Assembly (NCBI RefSeq): GCF_002723615.1
Contig: NZ_KZ304952.1
Span: 218,910 to 282,909, forward strand
DNA from: Limimaricola cinnabarinus
GTDB taxonomy: Bacteria > Pseudomonadota > Alphaproteobacteria > Rhodobacterales > Rhodobacteraceae
DNA length: 64,000 nucleotides
Direction: 5' to 3'
Part shown: positions 26,223-34,632 of the stretch, one piece after another
Layout of the letters: each line of letters opens with the position of its first letter
How positions within the stretch are numbered: position 1 is the stretch's first letter
Notes under the pieces: generated by a model
Database searches by the model: none
What the model saw: the letters and a program-made list of their open reading frames with translations, nothing else
Told to the model about the DNA's origin: nothing
Translations under genes and position numbers: made by a program

Positions 26223-27812
26223 TTGGTCTTTACCATCGGAACCTTGGTCCTCGTCAGCTTCGCGGTCTCACTGATGGCACTCGTGGTGCTGATCTGGGCG
26301 ATTTCGCGCAGCGATCTGCAGCTCGATCAGCATGATGCCGACACCATCTTCGAGGCAGAGGCGCGCCCCGCCGGCTTCGACGATCCCAGCGAGCGCACCG
26401 AAGACACGCGCAGCCCGATCGGCATCGGGGGAGAGGATCTTCATCCGGCCGCCTCGCGACAGGCGGTCCTCTTTATGCTCGGCATGGCAACGCTGTGGCT
26501 CGTGATCGGTTCCGTCTTCGGGCTGATGGCCTCCTTCAAGCTGCACATGCCCGATTGGCTCAACGATTGGGCGCCGCTCACCTTCGGTCGGGTCCGCACC
26601 ATGCACCTGAACCTCGTGGCCTATGGCTGGGCGACGGCGGGCGGCGTCGGGCTGGCGCTGTGGCTCATCCCGACGATCTTCGGCACGCATCTGCGCCTGC
26701 CGCGCCTCGCGCTCCTGGGTGGGGTGCTGCTCAACATCGCGGTCGCGGGCGGCGTCACGGCGATCGGCAGCGGCTGGACCGACGGGCTGGAATGGCTCGA
26801 GATCCCCTGGCAGTTCGACATCCTGTTCGCCATCGGCGCGCTGTGTCTCGTGGTGCCGCTCCTCGCCACGGCGCGCCACCGGCAGGTGCACCATATCTAT
26901 GTCACGGGCTGGTACTATCTCGGCGCGATGATCTGGTTTCCGGTCCTGTTCGTCGTGGCGAACATCCCCGGGCTTCATGTCGGCGCGCAGCAGGCCGCGG
27001 TGAACTGGTGGTTCGCGCACAACGTGCTGGGGCTGTGGCTCACGCCTCTGGGCGTCGGCGCCGCCTATTACCTGCTGCCGCGAATCATCGGCAAGCCGAT
27101 CTACTCCTACCGCCTGTCGCTCGTCGGGTTCTGGGCGCTGGCGCTGTTTTACAGCCAGGTCGGCATCCATCACCTGATCGGCGGCCCGATCCCCACCTGG
27201 GTGGTGACGCTGTCGGTGGTGCAATCGGTCATGATGTTCATTCCGGTCATCGCCGTGGCGATCAACCAGCACCCGCTGTGGATGGGCAACCTCTCCGCCT
27301 TCCGCGCCTCGGTGCCGCTGCGCTTCGTCGCGATCGGGGCGCTGCTCTACACCGCCGCCTCGTTCCAGGGTTCGCTGGAGGCGCTGCGCTCGATGAACTC
27401 GGTCACGCATTTCACCCATTACACGGTGGGCCACGCCCATCTGGGCGCCTATGGCTTCGTCTCCCTCGTGCTGTTCGGCGGCTTCTACTACGTGGTGCCG
27501 CGCCTGCTCGGGCGGGTCTGGCCCATGTCCTGGCTGATGCATGCGCATTTCTGGTTGGTGACGGTGGGCTTCGCGATCTACTTCGTCTCGCTGTCGATCG
27601 GCGGCTGGCTGCAGGGCCAGGCGATGCTCGATCCCGCGCGCGATTTCCTCGCCAGCATGGAGCTGACAATTCCCTATCTCACCGGACGCTCGATCGGCGG
27701 CACCCTGATGCTGCTGGGTCACTTCGCCTTTGCCATCAACCTCGTCGCGATCCTCGCCGGTCGCGGTGCCGAGCGCATGCCGCTGGCGGCCGCACCGCAG
27801 CCCGGCGAATGA
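26223..27812 (+). CDS. cbb3-type oxidase subunit I (CcoN-like) with CcoS-like N-terminus
   Basis: 529 aa haem-copper oxidase catalytic subunit; TTG start with GAGGAG 8 bases upstream. Residues 1-45 look like the assembly protein CcoS (one membrane helix then LIWAISRSDLQLDQHDAD). The remainder has about 12 helices. cbb3-type motifs include WWFAHNVLGLWLTPLG (CuB His), IYSYRLSLVGFWALALFY with the Tyr of the cbb3 active site, GIHHLIGGPIPTW, and THYTVGHAHLGAYGF for the haem ligands. It is shorter and more divergent than canonical CcoN. First gene of the plus-strand respiratory cluster. Confidence 0.88.
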   Translation: MVFTIGTLVLVSFAVSLMALVVLIWAISRSDLQLDQHDADTIFEAEARPAGFDDPSERTEDTRSPIGIGGEDLHPAASRQAVLFMLGMATLWLVIGSVFGLMASFKLHMPDWLNDWAPLTFGRVRTMHLNLVAYGWATAGGVGLALWLIPTIFGTHLRLPRLALLGGVLLNIAVAGGVTAIGSGWTDGLEWLEIPWQFDILFAIGALCLVVPLLATARHRQVHHIYVTGWYYLGAMIWFPVLFVVANIPGLHVGAQQAAVNWWFAHNVLGLWLTPLGVGAAYYLLPRIIGKPIYSYRLSLVGFWALALFYSQVGIHHLIGGPIPTWVVTLSVVQSVMMFIPVIAVAINQHPLWMGNLSAFRASVPLRFVAIGALLYTAASFQGSLEALRSMNSVTHFTHYTVGHAHLGAYGFVSLVLFGGFYYVVPRLLGRVWPMSWLMHAHFWLVTVGFAIYFVSLSIGGWLQGQAMLDPARDFLASMELTIPYLTGRSIGGTLMLLGHFAFAINLVAILAGRGAERMPLAAAPQPGE

Positions 27813-27822
27813 GGAGACAGTC

Positions 27823-28452
27823 ATGAACCGCGCCCTCCCGCTGATCCTGCTGGCCACCACCATCCTGGTCTTCGCCACCGTGTTTCTCGTGATCCTGCCG
27901 GCCGGCCAGATCCGCTCGGCGGCGATTCCCGAGGGGCTCGAGCCCTACGACGCCGCCGAGACGCGCGGACGCGCGCAATATGTGAGCCTGGGCTGCGTCT
28001 ACTGCCATTCCCAGCAGCCCCGCGCGCCCGAACAGGCCCCCGACACGGCGCGCGGCTGGGGGCGGCCCTCGACCGCCTCGGACTATGCCTTCGACAGCCC
28101 GCACCTGCTCGGCACCATGCGGACCGGCCCGGACCTGCTCAACATCGGCGCCCGCATGCCCAGCCGCGCATGGCAGCTGACGCATCTCTACCAGCCGCGC
28201 GCGATCCACCCGACCTCGATCATGCCGAGCTACCCCTTCCTGTTCGAGACCAAGCCCGAGGCCGCGGCGGGCGACGTGCTGGTGCAGCTGCCCCCCGAGT
28301 ACCGGCCCGAAGACGGCAGCGTGGTCGTGGCGCGCCCCGAGGCCCTCGATCTCGTGGCCTATCTCGTCGGGCTCGACCGGACCTACCCGGCGGCCACGCC
28401 CGACCTGCGCGACAATGGCTATGCCGAAGCACGCGAAGGAGAGGCCGAATGA
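27823..28452 (+). CDS. cbb3-type oxidase subunit II (CcoO-like) cytochrome c
   Basis: 209 aa membrane-anchored monohaem cytochrome. One N-terminal helix (about 5-25), then EGLEPYDAAETRGRAQYVSL and the haem motif GCVYCHSQQPR. Further CcoO features are WGRPSTASDYAFDSPHLLGT, RTGPDLLNIGAR and HPTSIMPSYPFLFE with the Met ligand. Start 27823 follows GAGGAGACA, 10 bases after the CcoN stop. Conveys electrons to subunit I. Confidence 0.92.
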   Translation: MNRALPLILLATTILVFATVFLVILPAGQIRSAAIPEGLEPYDAAETRGRAQYVSLGCVYCHSQQPRAPEQAPDTARGWGRPSTASDYAFDSPHLLGTMRTGPDLLNIGARMPSRAWQLTHLYQPRAIHPTSIMPSYPFLFETKPEAAAGDVLVQLPPEYRPEDGSVVVARPEALDLVAYLVGLDRTYPAATPDLRDNGYAEAREGEAE

Positions 28453-29144
28453 GCGGCAAGAACGAGCACCCGGAAGATTTCGGCACCGGCGCGCGCGATC
28501 TCCAAGAGCATTTCGAGCCGCACGAGCTGAAGAACCCGATCCCGTGGCCCCTGATCGCGATCGCGGCGACGCTGGCGATCTGGGGCGGGGCGACGCTGCT
28601 GTTCGACGCCCGCGCGACCACAACGGGGCGGGATGCGCTGCTGGCCCAGGGGCGGCCCGAGATGACGCCGTCCCTCGTCGAGACCGCGGCGCAGGAGGGC
28701 GACGCGGCCGCCGCGCGAAGCGCCGCCCTCTATGACAGCTACTGCGCCACCTGCCACCAGACCAACGGCGCCGGGGTGCGCGGCGCGGTGCCGCCGCTCG
28801 ACGGGTCGGAATACGTGCTGGCCGACGCCGCGCTGCCGGTATCGATCCTGCTGCGCGGCCTTTCGGGCCCGATCGTGGTCGATGGCGAGGTCTATGACGC
28901 GCGGATGCCGACCTGGCACGCCACGCTGGGGGACGAGGAGATCGCCGGCATCGTCACGCATGTGCGCGGCGCATGGTCGAACGATGCGGGCCCGGTATCC
29001 GCCGAGCAGGTCGCGGCCACCCGCGCGGCCCTCTCGGCCGAGCTCGATCGCCCCTGGGCCGGAGGCGCCGAGCTGTTCGACGCCTTCGGCGAGTTCTCCG
29101 AGACCATGGCCGATGACCAGCCCGAGGAGCCGCGCGCCCAATGA
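28449..29144 (+). CDS. Membrane-anchored cytochrome c, CcoP-like
   Basis: 231 aa. A hydrophilic N-terminus with ELKNPIPWPLIAIAATLA recalls the ELDNPLP start of CcoP, followed by one membrane helix. One haem c site (YDSYCATCHQTNGAGVRG) sits in a single cytochrome domain with MPTW near its end, and there is a long acidic C-terminus. Canonical CcoP has two haems; this has one. It overlaps the CcoO gene by 4 bases and the next gene by 4, so translation is coupled. Confidence 0.85.
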   Translation: MSGKNEHPEDFGTGARDLQEHFEPHELKNPIPWPLIAIAATLAIWGGATLLFDARATTTGRDALLAQGRPEMTPSLVETAAQEGDAAAARSAALYDSYCATCHQTNGAGVRGAVPPLDGSEYVLADAALPVSILLRGLSGPIVVDGEVYDARMPTWHATLGDEEIAGIVTHVRGAWSNDAGPVSAEQVAATRAALSAELDRPWAGGAELFDAFGEFSETMADDQPEEPRAQ

Positions 29145-29863
29145 CACGTTTCACCCCCCTACTCTTCGCACTCGCCGCCCTGGGCACCGCCGCGACGGCG
29201 CAGGAGCGCATCGAAACCGCCCCCGTCGAAACGGCCGACGCCTTCGCGCAGGCCGCCCGGTCGGCGACCGGCCTGCCCGACCCGCTGCCGCTGGTGGCCG
29301 GCATCGAGGCCGCCGACAATGGCGTCTGGGCCTGCGCCTCCTGCCATGGCGACCAGGGCCAGGGCACGCAGAACGTGCCGCGCCTCGCGGGGCTTCCGGC
29401 CGGCTACATCGCAAAGCAGCTGCATGATTACCGCGAGGGCACGCGCGAGGACGGCAACATGCGCTTCGTCGCCGACCAGCTTTCGGAAGACGAGATACTC
29501 GCCCTCGCGCTCTATTACGAAAAGCTCGACACCGCCCCCTCTTCGCGCGCCGAACTTGGCGGCGATCTCGAGCGCGGCCGGAAGCTGGCGCTGCGCGGCG
29601 ACTGGGAAGTCGACCTGCCCTCCTGCTTTTCCTGCCATGGCGGGTCGGGCTGGGGCGTCGGCCAGTCCTTTCCGCCGATCGCCGGGCAACAGCCGGCCTA
29701 TACCCATGAGCAACTCGCCGCGTGGCAGGGGGAAACCCGGCGCAACTCGCCGCTGGGGCTGATGCATTCGGTGGCCCGCTCGATGTCGGACGCCGACATG
29801 CGCGCGGTGGCCGACTACCTCGCCACGCTGCCGCCCCCGCAGCCCGCCGATACCTCGCGCTGA
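29141..29863 (+). CDS. Dihaem cytochrome c4-type, TsdB-like
   Basis: 240 aa exported protein: signal peptide (about 1-18, cleavage at ATA-Q), then two cytochrome c domains with haem motifs CASCHG and CFSCHG, and KQLHDYREGTREDGNMRFVA typical of cytochrome c4/c5-like proteins. In thiosulfate oxidisers TsdB is a dihaem c4-type electron acceptor encoded next to TsdA; the next gene here is TsdA-like, which supports that role. Ordinary cytochrome c4 donating to the oxidase is the alternative. Confidence 0.82.
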   Translation: MTRFTPLLFALAALGTAATAQERIETAPVETADAFAQAARSATGLPDPLPLVAGIEAADNGVWACASCHGDQGQGTQNVPRLAGLPAGYIAKQLHDYREGTREDGNMRFVADQLSEDEILALALYYEKLDTAPSSRAELGGDLERGRKLALRGDWEVDLPSCFSCHGGSGWGVGQSFPPIAGQQPAYTHEQLAAWQGETRRNSPLGLMHSVARSMSDADMRAVADYLATLPPPQPADTSR

Positions 29864-29877
29864 CAGGAAGGTCCGCA

Positions 29878-31023
29878 ATGTCCGACAAGCAGGAAGACAC
29901 GAAAACCGGGCGCAGCGTCCACCGCTGGCTTTATGCCGGGCTCGGGGCGCTGGCGCTCACCTTGGGCGGAACCTATTTCTACCGGACCGAGCTGATGGAC
30001 CGGATCATGGGTACGGCGGAGGTCACCGCCGAGGCCGACGAGGCCGCGGCCCTGATGCGCAGCGCGCGCGAGGCGCTGCTCGATACGGCGGCGCGGATGC
30101 GGACGGACGAGGCAGGGCTGGCCGACCTGGCCATACCCACTGATGCGAAGGGGGATTTCGCGCCGCCTCTCGAAAGCGAGATTCCAGACGGCCCCTATGG
30201 CGAATCCATCCGCCGGGGGCGGGAGATCTTTCTCAACCCCGGCTCCAACGCCGCCGAGTATGTCGGCAATTCCATGGCCTGCGCCAATTGCCATCTCGAT
30301 GCCGGGCGTCGCGCCGATGCCGCACCGATGTGGGCGGCCGCGGTGAGCTATCCGGCCTGGCGCGGCAAGAACGAGATGATCAACACCATGGAGGACCGCA
30401 TTCGCGGCTGCTTCACCTATTCGATGAATGCCGCCGCCAGCCCTGCCGGCACCCCGCCGCCCAGCGGCGATGCGATCTACAAGGATCTCGAGGCCTATTT
30501 CCACTGGCTCGCCACCGGCGCGCCGAACGGGGTCGAGCTGCCCGGCGCGGGCTACCCGGTGCCCGAAAAGCCCGAGGCCGGCTATGACAGGACCCGCGGC
30601 GCCGAGGTGTTCGAGGCGAAGTGCGCGGTCTGTCACGGCGATGACGGCCAGGGCCAGCAGGACCAGACCGGGCGCTACGTCTTTCCGCCCCTCTGGGGCC
30701 CGGACAGCTACAACTGGGGCGCCGGGATGCATCGCGTCAACACGGCGGCGGGCTTCATCTTCGCCAACATGCCGCTCGGCCAGCCCTTCTCGCTCACCCC
30801 GCAGGAGGCATGGGACGTCGCGGCCTATATCAACAGCCACGAGCGGCCGGCCGATCCGCGGCAGCCGCAGCAGGGCCTGAGCGTGGCCGAGGCGGACGAG
30901 AAGTACCACAATCACCCGGGCTATTACGGCGACGAGGTGGACGGTGAGGTGATCGGCGCCGGCGTGACGGGCGACCCCACGCTGACCCCGGCCGCCACCG
31001 GAACCGTGATCCCGCAGCGGTGA
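29878..31023 (+). CDS. Thiosulfate dehydrogenase TsdA-like dihaem cytochrome c
   Basis: 381 aa. N-terminal signal-anchor (about 18-38), then an N-terminal haem domain with [20 protein letters not shown] and TMEDRIRGCFTYSMN, and a second haem domain with KCAVCHGDDGQG, FPPLWGPDSYNWGAGM and FIFANMPLGQPFSLT. These blocks are those of TsdA, which oxidises thiosulfate to tetrathionate (or the reverse). Start 29878 has AGGAAGG upstream. The SoxA family is the next nearest possibility but has a different haem arrangement. Confidence 0.85.
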   Translation: MSDKQEDTKTGRSVHRWLYAGLGALALTLGGTYFYRTELMDRIMGTAEVTAEADEAAALMRSAREALLDTAARMRTDEAGLADLAIPTDAKGDFAPPLESEIPDGPYGESIRRGREIFLNPGSNAAEYVGNSMACANCHLDAGRRADAAPMWAAAVSYPAWRGKNEMINTMEDRIRGCFTYSMNAAASPAGTPPPSGDAIYKDLEAYFHWLATGAPNGVELPGAGYPVPEKPEAGYDRTRGAEVFEAKCAVCHGDDGQGQQDQTGRYVFPPLWGPDSYNWGAGMHRVNTAAGFIFANMPLGQPFSLTPQEAWDVAAYINSHERPADPRQPQQGLSVAEADEKYHNHPGYYGDEVDGEVIGAGVTGDPTLTPAATGTVIPQR

Positions 31024-31027
31024 CCTC

Positions 31028-33214
31028 GTGACCTCCGCCCGGCCCGCCGATTTCGATCCCGCCCGCGTCGCCGATGTCGATCGCGCCGTCCTGGGCATCG
31101 ACGGGCTGTGGTGCCCCAGCTGCGCCGCCGCCGTGACGCGCGCGATCTCGGGCCTGCCGGGCATCCGGCAGGCCCAGGTCTCCTATGCCAGCGCCTCGGC
31201 GGCGCTGTCATGGGAGCCGGGGGCCGACCTGCGGGCGGTGGCGCGCCGGGTCGCGGCGATGGGCTACCGGCTGACCGCGCCCACCCAAGGCGACGAGATG
31301 GAGCAGCGCATCACCGCCGAGATGCGGCGCACCGCGGTGCGCCTCGCGGTCTGTGTGGGCCTCGGCATGTGGACCATGGCGTTCTCTATCCTGCTCTACG
31401 TCGATCCCGACGGCATCTCCTCCGGGCCGATCGGCCGGGCGCTCTCGCTCGCGGCGGGAGCGGCGGCGCTGCCGGTGGTGGCATGGGCCGGTGCGCCGAT
31501 CCTGCTGGCGGGCTGGCGCACCGCGCGGGTCGGCGCCCCCGGCATGGACAGCCTGGTCGGGCTGGGCGTGATCGGGGCGATAGCCGCCTCCGTCTGGTCG
31601 CTGGCGACGGGCGGTCACCATGTCTGGTTCGACACGGCGGTGATGCTGGTGACCCTGCTGACCTTCGGCCGGCTGGTCGAGATGAACACGCTGCGGCAGG
31701 CCGGGCGGTCCATCGCGGCCCTGCGCAGCGCCCTGCCCGAGACCGCGCGCCCCGTCGGACCGGATGGGCAGGCCCGCGAAGTGAGGGCCGAGACGGTGGC
31801 GGCCGGAACGCGGATCCGCGTGGCCGCGGGCGAGCGGGTGCCGCTCGACGGCGTGCTGCTGACCGGGCCGAGCCGCTTCGACAGCGCGATCCTGACCGGC
31901 GAGGCCGCACCGCGCCGGATCGCCTCGGGCGAAATGGTGGAAGCGGGCTTCGTGAACCTGGCCCGCGTCGTGGAGATCGAGGTCACCGCCGAGATCGGCG
32001 CCCGGCGGATCGACCGGATGGGGCTGGACATCGCCACCGCGCTGCACGACCGCCCCGAGATGCATCGGCTGAGCGACCGCATGGCGCGGCTGATGGTGCC
32101 GCTGGCGCTGTCGCTGGCGATGCTCTCCCTCGCCGGCGCGCTTTTCGCCGGGCTCGGCTACGAAGAGGCAGGTCTCAGGGCGCTGTCCGTTCTCGTCATC
32201 GCCTGCCCCTGCGCCGTCGCCATAGCGGCGCCGCTGTCCCATCTGGCGGCGGTGCAGCTCGCCGCGAGCGAGAAGATACATTTCCGCAGCCCGACCGCCA
32301 CCGAGGAGCTCGGTGCGGTCGGGCGCGTGCTGTTCGACAAGACCGGCACCCTGACCACGGGCCGACCGGTGCTGCGCGCGGTCACGCTGCGCCCCGGGCT
32401 GGACCGCGCGCGGGCGTTGGCGCTCGCCGCCGCCGCGGAGAACGAGGTCGTCCACCCGGTCGCGCGTGCCCTGCGCGAAGCGGCGCCGCACCATCTCCTG
32501 CCCGAGGCGAGCGAGCGCTTCGACGACGGCGTCGCGGCGCGGGTCGCGGGGCATGATGTCCTGCTCGGCAGCCAGGGCTTCTTCCGCGCACGCGGCATCG
32601 CGGTGCCCGAGGCCGAGGATCACGCGGAGGCGACGGTCGCGCATATGGCGCTGGACGGCGTCTGGGCCGCCCGCTTCGATCTCGGCGATGCGTTGCGGCC
32701 GGATGCGGCCGAGACGCTGGGCCAGCTGCGCGCGCAGGGGCTGGAGATCGGCATCCTGAGCGGCGACGCCGCAGCCCCCTGCGCCCGGATCGGCGCGCGG
32801 GTCGGCCTCGCCGCCTCGGAAATCCGCGCGGGCTGCACGCCCGAGGACAAGGCCGCCTTCGTGGCCGAAGGCGCGAAACCGACCGCCTTCATGGGCGACG
32901 GGGTCAATGATGCGCTCGCGATCACCCGCGCCGATGTCGGCATCGCGGCGGGAGACGCCTCCCCCGCCACCATCGCGCTTGCCGATGTGGTGATTGCCCG
33001 GGGCGGCATTCCGGCGGTGGCCCGCGCGATTGCGATCTCGCGCCGCGCGCGGGCGGTGCTACGCCAGAATCTCGTCTTCTCGGTGATCTACAACCTGCTG
33101 GGCCTCGGCCTGGCCGTGTTCGGCGCGGTCCCCCCGCTTGCAGCAGCCGTAGCGATGGCCGCCAGTTCACTGATGGTCATGGCCAATTCGGCGCGGCTTC
33201 GCCTGCAGGCCTAG
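31028..33214 (+). CDS. P1B-type copper-transporting ATPase (CcoI/CopA-like)
   Basis: 728 aa metal pump. N-terminal heavy-metal domain with GLWCPSCAAAV (CXXC), eight predicted membrane helices, CPC metal site in VIACPCAVAIAAPLSHLA, phosphorylation site DKTGTLTTGRP, HP motif in VVHPVARAL and hinge MGDGVNDALA. CPC and position after oxidase genes fit a CcoI-type pump supplying copper for the CuB centre. Start GTG at 31028, 4 bases after the TsdA stop, with a weak ribosome site. Confidence 0.9.
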   Translation: MTSARPADFDPARVADVDRAVLGIDGLWCPSCAAAVTRAISGLPGIRQAQVSYASASAALSWEPGADLRAVARRVAAMGYRLTAPTQGDEMEQRITAEMRRTAVRLAVCVGLGMWTMAFSILLYVDPDGISSGPIGRALSLAAGAAALPVVAWAGAPILLAGWRTARVGAPGMDSLVGLGVIGAIAASVWSLATGGHHVWFDTAVMLVTLLTFGRLVEMNTLRQAGRSIAALRSALPETARPVGPDGQAREVRAETVAAGTRIRVAAGERVPLDGVLLTGPSRFDSAILTGEAAPRRIASGEMVEAGFVNLARVVEIEVTAEIGARRIDRMGLDIATALHDRPEMHRLSDRMARLMVPLALSLAMLSLAGALFAGLGYEEAGLRALSVLVIACPCAVAIAAPLSHLAAVQLAASEKIHFRSPTATEELGAVGRVLFDKTGTLTTGRPVLRAVTLRPGLDRARALALAAAAENEVVHPVARALREAAPHHLLPEASERFDDGVAARVAGHDVLLGSQGFFRARGIAVPEAEDHAEATVAHMALDGVWAARFDLGDALRPDAAETLGQLRAQGLEIGILSGDAAAPCARIGARVGLAASEIRAGCTPEDKAAFVAEGAKPTAFMGDGVNDALAITRADVGIAAGDASPATIALADVVIARGGIPAVARAIAISRRARAVLRQNLVFSVIYNLLGLGLAVFGAVPPLAAAVAMAASSLMVMANSARLRLQA

Positions 33215-33258
33215 GTGCCGTCAGGCGGACAAGAGCCGTCATACCGATCCGCCGTAAT

Positions 33259-33528
33259 GGCCGCGCCTGGAAAGAAGACTGTCTCGCTGCTGCCGCGCGA
33301 AACGAGATCCTGCGGGCAACCCGGCGCTTGGGCCGAACGCTCTGGAAGACATGGACCGGCGATCACGTCGGAAGTCGGGTCGAGGCTGTGATGAACTGCA
33401 TAAAGCTCTTCGGCGAAAGGATCATGTCACGAGATCCCGATCGCCAGACCGCCGAAATCCAGATCCGCATCGCCATCATGAACCACTTCTCGGCCCTCGG
33501 ACGGGCCGAGATCGAAGCCGTTTGCTGA
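33259..33528 (+). pseudogene. C-terminal remnant of IS5-type DDE transposase
   Basis: One plus frame reads GRAWKEDCLAAAARNEILRA, then GRTLWKTWTGDHVGSRVEAV, MNCIKLFGERIMSRDPDRQT and AEIQIRIAIMNHFSALGRAE before a stop. This matches the tail of IS5-group transposases (pattern W-x-x-W-x-G-Y-H-R-R-S-x-V-E-x-K-M then RDxDRQ). The DDE region and the upstream two thirds are absent. It lies between the ATPase gene and copy B of the small duplicated gene. Confidence 0.65.
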
Positions 33529-33565
33529 AGAATGACGGGTCAGGGTGCAGTCATGCTCGCGGCTG

Positions 33566-33901
33566 CTATGCGCAACAACGCCCACCGCGGAGCAGCTGCA
33601 CCGTATCGCGCAGACCCTGCAGCACGCGCGCCAGCGTAGGGGCGTCAAGGCTGCTCCTCTCGCGGCGTAGCGCCACAAGATCGGCATGGGCCTGCGCCGT
33701 CTGCCTTCGCGCCAGAGAGCTGCGCACCTTCTGGCTGCAGGTGTCGATGCTGCGTGCCGCCGTATCGAGCGCGTGATGCACGCGCGACATGTCGTCCTGG
33801 CGGCGCAGCAGCGACAGCACCGCATCCACGTCGGCGATGCTGCGCGAGATGGTGAGATTGTCGTGTTGAATGATGGTCTTGTTGGTCATGGTCATGGTCA
33901 T
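33566..33901 (-). CDS. Small helical protein, copy B of a duplicated pair
   Basis: 111 aa starting with three tandem ATGACC codon pairs (33901, 33895 or 33889 as start), then VLSLLRRQDDMSRVHHALD, RSIDTCSQKVRSSLARRQTA and RVLQGLRDTVQLLRGG. It is clearly paralogous to 25829-26134 but has a different, longer N-terminus. Function unknown. Confidence 0.65.
   Translation of the reverse strand: MTMTMTNKTIIQHDNLTISRSIADVDAVLSLLRRQDDMSRVHHALDTAARSIDTCSQKVRSSLARRQTAQAHADLVALRRERSSLDAPTLARVLQGLRDTVQLLRGGRCCA
33722..33832 (-). repeat. Duplicated DNA segment, copy B
   Basis: Counterpart of 25988-26098, same orientation, 7.7 kb apart. High nucleotide identity points to a fairly recent duplication or conversion. 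Confidence 0.85.
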
Positions 33902-34269
33902 GGTCGTTTCCGGTTGGGAGGGGCCTCACATGGATCTCATGGGGCCGCGCTCCGGTAATGTCTGGATGCCCGACAGCGCATCTCGGCGGATGGCCGGCGC
34001 TGCGGGTGATGTTCGTGATGGAGAGCATTGCCCGCGGCCTGCCCCTGCCGGGCAGCCATGCGGCGCTGTCATCTCCTCAGGCGGGGCGCCGGGTGTGACA
34101 TCAGATCGGGCGCCGATCTCGCGCCGGGATGGCGAAAGACGTCACGGCATTGACCCTGATGGAGCGAGGCCTTGCCCGCCCTTCCTGCGCATGCACATGG
34201 CGGCGGAATATCGGGACGGACAGAGTCCGAACCCGCGGTGAAACCCAGCATCTGATGAGACCGAGAGAA
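33902..34269. other. Intergenic region without recognisable gene
   Basis: 368 bases between copy B and tRNA-Phe. No convincing frame or RNA was found. Sequence immediately after the tRNA 3' end shows nothing resembling an integrase attachment site. Confidence 0.5.
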
Positions 34270-34344
34270 TGGTGCCCGGGGGCGGAATCGAACCACCGAC
34301 ACGAGGATTTTCAATCCACTGCTCTACCCCTGAGCTACCCGGGC
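34270..34344 (-). tRNA. tRNA-Phe (GAA)
   Basis: 75 bases including encoded CCA. Acceptor stem GCCCGGG/CCCGGGC, D-arm AGCTCAGGGGTAGAGC, anticodon loop TTGAAAA with GAA, T-arm GGTTCGATTCC. The order of elements and the CCA end are complete. Confidence 0.97.
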
Positions 34345-34437
34345 ACGGGGATGAAGGCGAAGCCCTCATCGGGTGTGGGCGTTCTAGGCGAGGCGTCGGG
34401 GGGTGTCCAGAGGCATTCGTGCGAAAATCCGATCGCG

Positions 34438-34632
34438 TCAGTGCTTTCGCGACGGCAACTCTTCGGCGGCGCGCGCGGCCTCCTCGATAGCCCGCTCGGC
34501 ATCCTCGGGATCGCGCGAGGGGACGGCGTAGCCGCCGCCCAGCCAGCGGCCGAGATCTATGTCCGCGCAGCGCTTCGAGCAGAAGGGGCGATAGGCCTGC
34601 ACCGTTTCCTTGTTGCAGATCGGGCAGGCCAT
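34438..34632 (-). CDS. yacG: YacG-type zinc-binding protein
   Basis: 64 aa with a four-Cys zinc site: Cys3, Cys6, Cys18 and Cys22 in [20 protein letters not shown]. Then comes DLGRWLGGGYAVP, the family signature. Known in E. coli as an endogenous DNA gyrase inhibitor. ATG at 34632 overlaps the TGA of rng by one base (TGATG), so the two are coupled; a GTG one codon earlier is less likely. Confidence 0.93.
   Translation of the reverse strand: MACPICNKETVQAYRPFCSKRCADIDLGRWLGGGYAVPSRDPEDAERAIEEAARAAEELPSRKH

Noticed and set aside
34270..34344. tRNA-Phe as an integration site for a genomic island including the respiratory cassette
   Set aside because: No integrase gene and no repeated tRNA 3' end found within the window.
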